8,603 bases of DNA. It comes from Alphaproteobacteria bacterium (GTDB lineage Bacteria; Pseudomonadota; Alphaproteobacteria; Zavarziniales; Zavarziniaceae). The stretch spans positions 1-8,603 of the forward strand of contig JAJFJE010000035.1 in the NCBI GenBank assembly GCA_021774355.1. Reading direction: 5' to 3'. The position numbers and the translations under genes are program-made. A model generated the notes under the pieces. It saw nothing but the letters and a program-made list of their open reading frames with translations. It did not search any database and had not been told where the DNA came from. Below, piece by piece: positions 1 to 5,436 of this stretch; position 1 is the stretch's first letter, and each line of letters starts with the position of its first letter.

Positions 1-744
1 GCCGACGATGTTGAAAAAGCCCTTCTGCACGGCGGGCAGCCCAAGGTCGAAATTGAGGCCCCAGGCGCCGCTGATGCCCCAATGCGGATCGAAGCCGACG
101 CCCTTGCCGACGATGCCGTTGTGATTATGTTCGGTGCGGAACAGGAAGCTCAGGAAGGCATAGCCGGGCACGTCGAAATTCACCGTGGGACCGATGACGA
201 ATTTGCGGACGCGGGCATTGAAGGCGTCATCCTTGTAGGACAGGTCGCCGCCGATGGTGAGGCCGACATCATTGATCGGGCCGATGGCGATCGGCGTTCC
301 GCCGATCTTGGCCGCGCTCAGGGTAGTGCGGAACACCGCGTAATATTCCCGCGCGCCGCGCCCGCCTTTGCGATAGGGCTCGTTGTCGTGATTCGACAAC
401 AGGACGTCCAAGTTGAAGAAGTTCGACCCATAGGTCCAGCCATCGGCGTGCTGGAATTGGACGATGCTCTTGGTCACATGTTCCGGATTTCCCGGTTCGC
501 GGTAGTTGGTCCCGAAGCGGTAGCCGACGAAACTGTCGCTCCACTGAATCAGGTCCGCGGCCTTGGCCGGGGCGGCGATTGCCGCCGGCAACAGGGCGAC
601 AAGCGTACCGACCAGAAAACATCGTGCCGGGCGCCACCGTGCCGGATGCCATCGTGCCGGATGCCATCGAGTTGGCAAAAATCGCGTCAGGCGCCCCGCG
701 CGCCGGGCTCCTGCAAGCCGGCGCTCCCCCAATTCCCCCATCAT
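1..744 (-). CDS. Tsx/OmpK-family outer-membrane channel, 3' end cut by window edge
   Basis: Probable outer-membrane beta-barrel channel of the nucleoside-specific Tsx (OmpK) family, taking up nucleosides or similar small solutes. 248 codons are present and the C-terminus lies beyond base 1. A hydrophobic stretch (about residues 42-58, FLVGTLVALLPAAIAAP) ends in AKA-A-D, so cleavage is likely near residue 62. The mature part begins DLIQWSDSFVGYRFGTNYRE and continues with family-like blocks: QHADGWTYGSNFFNLD, EYYAVFRTTLS, NFDVPGYAFLSFLFRTEHN and GVGFDPHW. Aromatic and glycine residues alternate as in barrel strands. The start chosen is the first of two adjacent ATGs (744 and 741), preceded by GGAGG at 5-nt spacing. 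This gives an odd n-region of about 40 residues, rich in Arg and partly encoded by a 15-bp tandem repeat. A shorter form from an internal TTG (678) has no ribosome site. The family call is from motif memory. The membrane location is more certain than the substrate. Confidence 0.78.
   Translation of the reverse strand, partial: MMGELGERRLAGARRAGRLTRFLPTRWHPARWHPARWRPARCFLVGTLVALLPAAIAAPAKAADLIQWSDSFVGYRFGTNYREPGNPEHVTKSIVQFQHADGWTYGSNFFNLDVLLSNHDNEPYRKGGRGAREYYAVFRTTLSAAKIGGTPIAIGPINDVGLTIGGDLSYKDDAFNARVRKFVIGPTVNFDVPGYAFLSFLFRTEHNHNGIVGKGVGFDPHWGISGAWGLNFDLGLPAVQKGFFNIVG
621..665. repeat. 15-bp tandem repeat, 3 copies, inside signal-peptide coding region
   Basis: Three direct 15-bp units at 621-635, 636-650 and 651-665 (plus-strand consensus ATCGTGCCGGATGCC). 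The last two differ at one base and the first at three or so. The unit is a multiple of three, so copy-number change keeps frame. On the minus strand it encodes repeated Arg-Trp-His/Arg-Pro-Ala in the n-region of the Tsx-like protein, just before its hydrophobic core. Confidence 0.85.
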
Positions 745-807
745 GCCTGCCTCCGTATATCGTCGGGTCCACCCATGGCCCTGCCGCAGGCGTTACCTCC
801 CGGGCGA

Positions 808-824
808 TATCCGGAGTCCGGATA
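808..824. promoter_or_regulatory. 17-bp palindrome upstream of the Tsx-like gene, candidate operator
   Basis: TATCCGGAGTCCGGATA is a perfect inverted repeat with 8-bp arms around a single central G. It lies about 64 bp upstream of the ATG at 744 and in no plausible coding frame. The size, symmetry and place suit a dimeric repressor or activator site for the porin gene. The arms are too close to form an ordinary RNA hairpin. The binding protein is unknown. No convincing -35/-10 pair was found nearby. Confidence 0.4.
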
Positions 825-1001
825 CAGCTCATGATGATTTGGGGCGGGTCGTCCCGCCAGACGCACGAAAGGCGACTGTGAAATAACGGAAAAGGCGGGG
901 CGCCGGTCAGTCGAACGTCGTTTCGATTGTTTCGCCGCCCTCAATTGTCATCATTGGGCAAGATTTCCACCGATTCCAGCGCTTTTTTGCGCTGCGGTAG
1001 A

Positions 1002-1427
1002 TTAATGTCTCAGGGGCGGCTCCAGATCGTCGCCGAGGGTCATGACGACCACCGTCAAGGCTTCGAGGAGCTGGCTGCGGGTCGGATTGCCCGGCAGCAG
1101 CGTGCGGCTTTCCAGGCGAAGGCAGCCCTCCCGGCTGAAGGAGAAGCGGTCGGCGCCGCGGTTGCGTCCAACCCGGTCCAGCCAATGGCGGCGCAGCGGC
1201 GCATTCTCGGCGGAAAAGGGCAACAGCCCCAGGGTGCCGGCCAATATCAGCATGGTGCCGTCGCCCTGGGGGGTGATGCTGGCTTCGAACGGCACCGACC
1301 CGATGCGGAAGGCGAAGTGCCGGGGCGGCGTTTCGGCCGTGCGGCCATGGGCCAAGGTGGCGCTGGCCAGCAGGTGGTCGAGACGTGCCGTCAGCGCGGC
1401 TGCGGGGTGGCTCTGTCGACCGAGCAT
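1002..1427 (-). CDS. Uncharacterised 141-aa protein
   Basis: I do not recognise this protein. It has 141 residues from an ATG at 1427 preceded by GGAAGG at 9-nt spacing. An in-frame ATG at 1466 would add 13 residues but has no usable ribosome site. There is no signal peptide or membrane segment. Residues about 5-30 look helical (AAALTARLDHLLASA). They are followed by strand-like segments (FAFRIGSVPFEASITP, TMLILAGTLGLLPF, DRFSFSREGCLRLESRTLLPG) and a closing helix (SQLLEALTVVVMTLGDDLE). This alpha-beta-alpha order resembles YbjN or type III chaperone-like folds, but that is a guess from shape. Coding reality is supported by codon use like its neighbours and by the lack of a credible competing gene on the other strand. 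It is transcribed divergently from atm1, with 126 bp between the starts, so the two may share control. Confidence 0.68.
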   Translation of the reverse strand: MLGRQSHPAAALTARLDHLLASATLAHGRTAETPPRHFAFRIGSVPFEASITPQGDGTMLILAGTLGLLPFSAENAPLRRHWLDRVGRNRGADRFSFSREGCLRLESRTLLPGNPTRSQLLEALTVVVMTLGDDLEPPLRH

Positions 1428-1553
1428 GGACAAGACCCTTCCGTTAAGCGCCTGCCGGCACCACATTCACCCGATGCCGTCATGACGGTGCACCGGCGAT
1501 GCCGGCGCCCCAAGTCTGGTCCCGGCTCATTTAAGACAGGCTTAACAATTCCA
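1428..1553. promoter_or_regulatory. Divergent promoter region with 12-bp palindrome
   Basis: This 126-bp spacer must carry promoters for both the 141-aa gene (minus) and atm1 (plus). It holds a perfect 12-bp palindrome CCGTCATGACGG at 1477-1488, 50 bp from one start and 65 bp from the other. GTTAAGC (1443-1449) and its reverse complement GCTTAAC (1540-1546) lie close to the two opposite starts, which is notable for A/T-containing words in GC-rich DNA. TTAAG-ACAGG-CTTAA at 1531-1545 is a further inverted repeat. A shared regulator is possible but unproven. No clear sigma-70 boxes were identified. Confidence 0.35.
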
Positions 1554-3440
1554 ATGGTCCGTTCCCTCCGTGCCACCAGCGAACCACCCGTTGTGGCTTC
1601 CCACCGTTCGCCCGTCCAGACCCTGGTCGATTTTCTGCCCTATCTCTGGCCCGTGGGGCGCAGCGATCTGCGCCGCCGGGTGATGATGGCCGGGGGTCTG
1701 CTGGTCCTCGCCAAGCTGGCCAATGTCGGGGTGCCCTACCTCTATAAGGGCGCGGTCGATGCCCTGGGGGTGAAGGCCGATGTCCTGACCGTGCCGATCC
1801 TGATGATTGTGGCCTATGGCCTGGCCCGCATCGGGGCCCAGGGATTCGGCGAACTGCGCGACAGCCTGTTCTCCCGGGTGGTGCAGAACGCGGTGCGCAA
1901 GCTGGCGCTGTCGACTTTCGAGCATCTCCACGCCCTGTCGATGCGCTTTCACATCGAACGGCGCACCGGTGGCCTGAACCGGCTGATCGACCGGGGAACC
2001 AAGGCGATCGACCTGTTGCTGCGCTACGCGGCGTTCAATATCGTGCCCACGGCCGTGGAGGTTCTGCTGGTGGCCGGCCTGCTGTTCGCCGGGTACGGCT
2101 GGCCGCTGGCCTGTGCCACCCTGGGGACGATCGCGGCCTATATCGCCTTCACCTTCTCGGTCACCGGCTGGCGGCTGAAATTCCGCCGCGAGATGAACGA
2201 CCAGGACACCGAGGCCTCGACCAAGGCGGTCGACAGCCTGCTGAACTACGAGACCGTCAAATATTTTTCCAACGAGGCCCACGAGGCACGGCGGTTCGAT
2301 ACCGCCCTGGCGCGGTACGAACGGGCCGCGGTCAAGTCCCAGACCAGCCTGTCGCTGCTCAATGTCGGCCAGGGCATCATCATCTCGGTCGGCCTGATGG
2401 CGGTCATGTCGATTGCCGCAAATGGCGTGGTCGCGGGCACCATGACCATCGGCGATTTCGTGCTGGTGAACACCTTCCTGGTCCAGCTCTACGCCCCGCT
2501 CAACATGCTGGGTTTCGTCTACCGCGAGATCAAGCAGGCCCTGATCGACATGGAGGCGATGTTTGCCGTGCTTGCGGTGCCCCACGAGGTCACCGACCGC
2601 CCGGATGCCAGGCCGTTGCGGGTCACCGGCGGGGCCGTCCGTTTCCAGCAGGTGCAGTTCCGCTACGACAGCCGGCGGGGCATCCTGAAGGATGTTTCCT
2701 TTGCCGTGCCGCCGGGCCACACCGTGGCCATTGTCGGGCCGTCGGGCGCCGGCAAATCAACCATCAGCCGCATCCTGTTCCGGTTTTATGATATACAGGC
2801 GGGCAGCGTCACCATCGACGGCCAGGACCTGCGGGACGTGACCCAGGAATCGTTGCGCCGTGCCATCGGCATCGTGCCCCAGGATACCGTGCTGTTTAAC
2901 GACACCATCCGCTACAACATCCGCTATGGCTGCCCCACGGCCAGCGACGCGGAAGTCGAGGCGGCGGCCCGCCTGGCGCGGATTCACGACTTCGTCCAGA
3001 CCCTGCCCGACGGCTATGACAGCATGGTCGGCGAACGCGGCCTCAAATTGTCGGGCGGCGAAAAACAGCGGGTGGCGATCGCCCGGACGATTCTGAAAAA
3101 TCCCCCGATCCTGCTGTTGGACGAGGCCACCTCGGCCCTCGATACCCAGACCGAGAAGGAAATCCAGGCATCGCTGAAGGAAATCTCCCGGGGCAGGACG
3201 ACCATCGTGATCGCCCACCGCCTGTCGACCATTGTCGATGCCGACGAAATCCTGGTGCTGGACCGGGGCGAGATCGTCGAACGGGGGGCCCATGAGGAGT
3301 TGTTGGCGAAAGCCGGCCGATACGCCACCATGTGGCAGAGACAGCTTGAGGCGGTCGAGGCCGAAGATACGCTGAACCGCGTTCTAAGCCTCTCGCCCGA
3401 TGATGAACGCCGCCTGTCTGCGGCGGAATTGGCCGAATAG
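1554..3440 (+). CDS. atm1: Atm1-type ABC exporter (ABCB half-transporter)
   Basis: Inner-membrane half-transporter of the Atm1/HMT1/ABCB7 group. It acts as a homodimer that exports glutathione-linked compounds, tied to iron-sulphur or heavy-metal handling. 628 aa, the usual length. The membrane domain spans about residues 40-335 and contains RTGGLNRLIDRG (137-148) and NYETVKYF (231-238), both typical of this group. R207, R211, N270 and Q273 fall where, from memory, the Novosphingobium Atm1 structure contacts glutathione. The ATPase domain has Walker A GPSGAGKST (395-403), Q-loop VPQDTVLFNDTIRYNIRYG, signature LSGGEKQ (499-505), Walker B ILLLDEATSALD (519-530) and H-loop His555. All key residues are intact. 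The start ATG at 1554 fits the family N-terminus. Its ribosome site is weak (AGG 13 nt upstream), and the frame stays open upstream without good starts. It precedes psd by 16 bp, so they are probably co-transcribed. The exact substrate is inferred. Confidence 0.93.
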   Translation: MVRSLRATSEPPVVASHRSPVQTLVDFLPYLWPVGRSDLRRRVMMAGGLLVLAKLANVGVPYLYKGAVDALGVKADVLTVPILMIVAYGLARIGAQGFGELRDSLFSRVVQNAVRKLALSTFEHLHALSMRFHIERRTGGLNRLIDRGTKAIDLLLRYAAFNIVPTAVEVLLVAGLLFAGYGWPLACATLGTIAAYIAFTFSVTGWRLKFRREMNDQDTEASTKAVDSLLNYETVKYFSNEAHEARRFDTALARYERAAVKSQTSLSLLNVGQGIIISVGLMAVMSIAANGVVAGTMTIGDFVLVNTFLVQLYAPLNMLGFVYREIKQALIDMEAMFAVLAVPHEVTDRPDARPLRVTGGAVRFQQVQFRYDSRRGILKDVSFAVPPGHTVAIVGPSGAGKSTISRILFRFYDIQAGSVTIDGQDLRDVTQESLRRAIGIVPQDTVLFNDTIRYNIRYGCPTASDAEVEAAARLARIHDFVQTLPDGYDSMVGERGLKLSGGEKQRVAIARTILKNPPILLLDEATSALDTQTEKEIQASLKEISRGRTTIVIAHRLSTIVDADEILVLDRGEIVERGAHEELLAKAGRYATMWQRQLEAVEAEDTLNRVLSLSPDDERRLSAAELAE

Positions 3441-3456
3441 CGGCCCGGGAGTGATT

Positions 3457-4158
3457 ATGGATCTTATCGCGTCGCTGCGCTCGGTCATCCATCCCCTGCA
3501 CCGGGAAGGGGTCAGATTCGTCCTGCTCTTCCTGATCGTGACGCTGGTGCTGTTCATTCTGTGGCAACCGCTCGGCTGGCTCGGCGTGCTGCTTTCGGCG
3601 TGGTGCTTCTTCTTCTTTCGCGACCCGCCGCGGGTGACCCCTGTGGGGCCGTCGCTGGTGGTCGCGCCGGCCGACGGGCGCGTCGTTCACGCCGCGGTCG
3701 GCCCGGTTCCCGCAGAACTGGGCCTGGGGCCCGAGCCGCGGGTGCGGGTGTCGATTTTCATGTCGGTGTTCGATGTCCATGTGAATCGCAGCCCGGTGGA
3801 TGGCACGGTCGACCTGGTGGCCTACACGCCGGGCGCCTTCGTCAGCGCCGAACAGGACAAGGCATCGGACGAGAACGAGCGCAACGGCCTGCGCCTGGTG
3901 CTGGCCGACGGCCGCAGCATGGGCCTGGTCCAGATCGCCGGCATGGTTGCCCGGCGGATCGTCTGTGATGCCGCCCCGGGCAAGCTGCTGAAGGCGGGCG
4001 AGCGCTTCGGCATTATCCGCTTCGGCAGCCGCGTCGACGTCTATCTGCCGCCTGGCGTGACACCGTTTGTGGCGGTCGGGCAACGTACCATCGGGGGCGA
4101 GACGGTGCTGGCCGACCTCGCCGCCGGGGGTCCCGCGCGGCTCGGAGAAATCCGGTGA
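3457..4158 (+). CDS. psd: Phosphatidylserine decarboxylase proenzyme, short form
   Basis: Decarboxylates phosphatidylserine to phosphatidylethanolamine at the inner membrane. 233 aa, the length of the short form common in alphaproteobacteria and archaea. Residues about 16-50 form two hydrophobic segments (VLLFLIVTLVLFILW and LGVLLSAWCFFFF) that anchor it. The soluble part has APADGRV with Asp73, then SVFDVHVNRSP with His108, and the self-cleavage site FGSR at 189-192. Cutting between Gly190 and Ser191 yields a beta chain and an alpha chain with an N-terminal pyruvoyl group from Ser191. Asp73, His108 and Ser191 are the likely processing residues by family analogy. The ATG at 3457 was chosen because GGGAG precedes it at good spacing and the protein then starts at the usual place. 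An in-frame ATG at 3400 lies inside atm1. Its stop overlaps the pssA start by 4 bp. Confidence 0.96.
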   Translation: MDLIASLRSVIHPLHREGVRFVLLFLIVTLVLFILWQPLGWLGVLLSAWCFFFFRDPPRVTPVGPSLVVAPADGRVVHAAVGPVPAELGLGPEPRVRVSIFMSVFDVHVNRSPVDGTVDLVAYTPGAFVSAEQDKASDENERNGLRLVLADGRSMGLVQIAGMVARRIVCDAAPGKLLKAGERFGIIRFGSRVDVYLPPGVTPFVAVGQRTIGGETVLADLAAGGPARLGEIR

Positions 4159-5015
4159 CGACGGAACCGGAAGCCCCGTTTCCGGGGTTCCGGCGCCGGC
4201 TGCGCTTTCACCGGGGGGGGCGCCACGGCAGCGACATGCCGCGCTTCAACCGCCTGCCGGTTCGCAGCCTCGCGCCCAACATCCTGACCACCCTGGCGCT
4301 GTGCTCGGGGCTGACCGCGATCCGCTTCGCCATCGACGAGAAATTCGTGCTGGCGGTGGCGGCGATCTTCGTCGCCGCCGTGCTCGACGGCCTGGACGGG
4401 CGGCTGGCCCGGATGCTGAAGGGCACCAGCCGCTTCGGTGCCGAGCTGGATAGCCTGGCGGATTTCCTGTCATTCGGCGTGGCGCCGATCGTCGTGCTCT
4501 ATCTGTGGAGCCTGGAAACCCTGTCGGGCCTGGGCTGGATTGCCGTCCTGTCCTATGCGGTCTGCTGCGCCCTTCGTTTGGCGCGCTTCAATGTCGCCGT
4601 CGAGGACCCGGATCGCCCGGCCTGGACCTCGCAGTTTTTCATCGGGGTGCCGTCGCCCGCCGCGGCCGCGCTGGTCCTGCTGCCCCTGGTCGGCAGCTTC
4701 GCCCTGGGTTACGAGCAGTTCAGAAGCCCCTGGGTGGTGACCCCTCTGGTCATCACCGTCGCGGTCTTGATGGTCAGCCGGCTACCGACCTTTTCCCTGA
4801 AGCGGATCGGCATTCACCGGGACCTTGTCCTGCCGACCCTGGTCTTTGCCGGCATGGGGGCGGCGCTCCTGCTCAGCTATCCCTGGGAAGTCATCGGCGT
4901 GGTCACCTGCGTCTATGCCGCAAGCCTTCCCTTCGGGCTGCTGGCCTGGCGGCGGGCGTGGGCGGCATTCGAATTGCGGACCCGCGAACCGGCCGACACG
5001 GACGACGACCTCTAG
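4155..5015 (+). CDS. pssA: CDP-diacylglycerol--serine O-phosphatidyltransferase
   Basis: Joins CDP-diacylglycerol and L-serine to give phosphatidylserine and CMP, the substrate step for the Psd encoded just upstream. 286 aa, type II integral-membrane form. The CDP-alcohol phosphotransferase signature is complete: D78-x2-D81-G82-x2-A85-R86-x8-G95-x3-D99-x3-D103. Hydrophobic segments follow between about residues 105 and 265 (for example FLSFGVAPIVVLYLW, AAALVLLPLVG, VVTPLVITVAVLMVS). The GTG start at 4155 overlaps the psd stop (GTGA), a sign of translational coupling. The first 30 residues are an Arg-rich tail whose DNA holds a strong hairpin (4167-4193) and a G8 run (4213-4220). An in-frame ATG at 4236 (Met28) would still keep the whole conserved domain. 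The start choice is therefore less sure than the function. Confidence 0.95.
   Translation: MTTEPEAPFPGFRRRLRFHRGGRHGSDMPRFNRLPVRSLAPNILTTLALCSGLTAIRFAIDEKFVLAVAAIFVAAVLDGLDGRLARMLKGTSRFGAELDSLADFLSFGVAPIVVLYLWSLETLSGLGWIAVLSYAVCCALRLARFNVAVEDPDRPAWTSQFFIGVPSPAAAALVLLPLVGSFALGYEQFRSPWVVTPLVITVAVLMVSRLPTFSLKRIGIHRDLVLPTLVFAGMGAALLLSYPWEVIGVVTCVYAASLPFGLLAWRRAWAAFELRTREPADTDDDL
4167..4193 (+). promoter_or_regulatory. Strong RNA hairpin just inside pssA
   Basis: CCGGAA-g-CCCCG, loop TTTC, CGGGG-TTCCGG: an 11-bp stem with one bulged G (4173) and a 4-nt loop, starting 12 nt after the pssA GTG. No T tract follows, so it is not a classical terminator. Being inside the coding region, it could affect initiation at the GTG or ribosome coupling from psd. 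The structure is read directly from the sequence. Any role is inference. Confidence 0.5.
4213..4220 (+). repeat. G8 homopolymer in the pssA N-terminal coding region
   Basis: Eight consecutive G lie within codons 20-22 of pssA (encoding part of Arg-Gly-Gly). Such runs are slippage-prone. A one-base change would break translation from the GTG at 4155 but not from the in-frame ATG at 4236. It is also a place where a sequencing length error could mislead start choice. Confidence 0.8.
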
Positions 5016-5187
5016 CGGTCGGATTCCGGCTATTGGTTCCCGCGCCGAAGCTGGCCATCGCGGTCCTTGCGCGGCGGCATGGTCGACCGGGCGATCCGCG
5101 ATCGATGACGGGTGCTCGGTGGCCCGGCATGCGCGCGACGACGACCGGGCGGACGAGGGCATCGTCCCGTGGCCGGTGCCGCGACTG

Positions 5188-5213
5188 CCAGGGCGGACCC
5201 GCCCGTTGGATTT
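5188..5213 (+). terminator. Possible terminator after pssA
   Basis: GGGCGG at 5191-5196 and CCGCCC at 5199-5204 pair (5-bp stem if a 4-nt loop is kept), flanked by pairable CCA (5188-5190) and TGG (5207-5209), then ATTTG. The T tract is short and the site is about 175 bp past the pssA stop, so this is tentative. Confidence 0.3.
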
Positions 5214-5274
5214 GTCCCCTGGCCCGGGTGCCGGCAAACGGCGCAACTTAGCCCCAGAATCACCCAGAAAGCGT

Positions 5275-5304
5275 TTGAATGTGGGAAGACCACCGCGCTA
5301 TCGT
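5275..5304 (+). promoter_or_regulatory. Candidate sigma-70 promoter for the cold-shock gene
   Basis: TTGAAT (5275-5280) and TATCGT (5299-5304) are separated by 18 bp. Both are fair matches to TTGACA and TATAAT and stand out in GC-rich surroundings. Transcription would start near 5311, giving a leader of about 125 nt. Long leaders are typical of cold-shock-protein mRNAs. Confidence 0.42.
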
Positions 5305-5363
5305 AAGCCTGCGACCAATGGGTTCGGGCGGCAGGCGGGCTATTGATGAAAGCAGTCGGTTCT

Positions 5364-5378
5364 CGACCCGGAGGGTCG
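5364..5378 (+). promoter_or_regulatory. Leader hairpin upstream of the cold-shock gene
   Basis: CGACCC-GGA-GGGTCG is a perfect 6-bp stem with a 3-nt loop followed by TTT. It sits in the predicted leader, about 59 nt before the GTG start. The loop and 3' arm contain GGAGGG, a Shine-Dalgarno-like word held in the stem. It could be a weak attenuator or a temperature-sensitive structure. Function is inferred only from place and shape. Confidence 0.35.
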
Positions 5379-5436
5379 TTTCCCTAAAGAATTGCGTCCC
5401 GTCGGTCGAGCGGAACGCCTGTCAAGGTCGGATCCA

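Larger units (their letters stand above)
5016..5436. other. 421-bp non-coding stretch between pssA and the cold-shock gene
   Basis: No credible gene is seen here. Open frames on both strands have Arg/Pro-rich, low-complexity composition without domain features. The left part carries a GC-rich hairpin (5188-5209) that may end the atm1-psd-pssA transcript. The right part carries a possible promoter (5275-5304) and a leader hairpin (5364-5378) for the downstream cold-shock gene. Confidence 0.6.

Noticed and set aside
82..834. Long plus-strand open frame opposite the Tsx-like gene
   Set aside because: Its translation is low-complexity with no domain features, while the minus strand reads as a signal peptide followed by Tsx-family motifs over its whole length.
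977..994. CAGCGC-TTTTTT-GCGCTG hairpin just past the 141-aa gene, considered as a terminator
   Set aside because: The stem is only 6 bp, the T run is in the loop rather than after the stem, and neither strand has a following T tract.
927..1553. N-terminal extension of atm1 up to base 927
   Set aside because: The extra 209 codons are unlike Atm1 proteins, overlap the 141-aa minus-strand gene and have no ribosome site at their start.
1542..2720. 392-codon minus-strand open frame inside atm1
   Set aside because: It is the mirror of a strongly conserved ABC transporter. The His/Gln/Arg-rich translation is typical of antisense frames in GC-rich genes.
3400..3456. Upstream ATG pair for psd at 3400/3403
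   Set aside because: It lies inside the end of atm1 and adds residues not typical of the family. The ATG at 3457 has a good GGGAG site and gives the usual N-terminus.
3043..4083. 346-codon minus-strand open frame across atm1 and psd
   Set aside because: It spans two well-supported genes, and its composition (His, Arg, Gln, Ala) is that of an antisense shadow.
5030..5293. Possible 87-aa minus-strand protein (GTG start) between pssA and the cold-shock gene
   Set aside because: It is Arg/Pro-rich after a short hydrophobic start, has no proper lipobox or domain and no clear ribosome site, and would run through the proposed promoter region.
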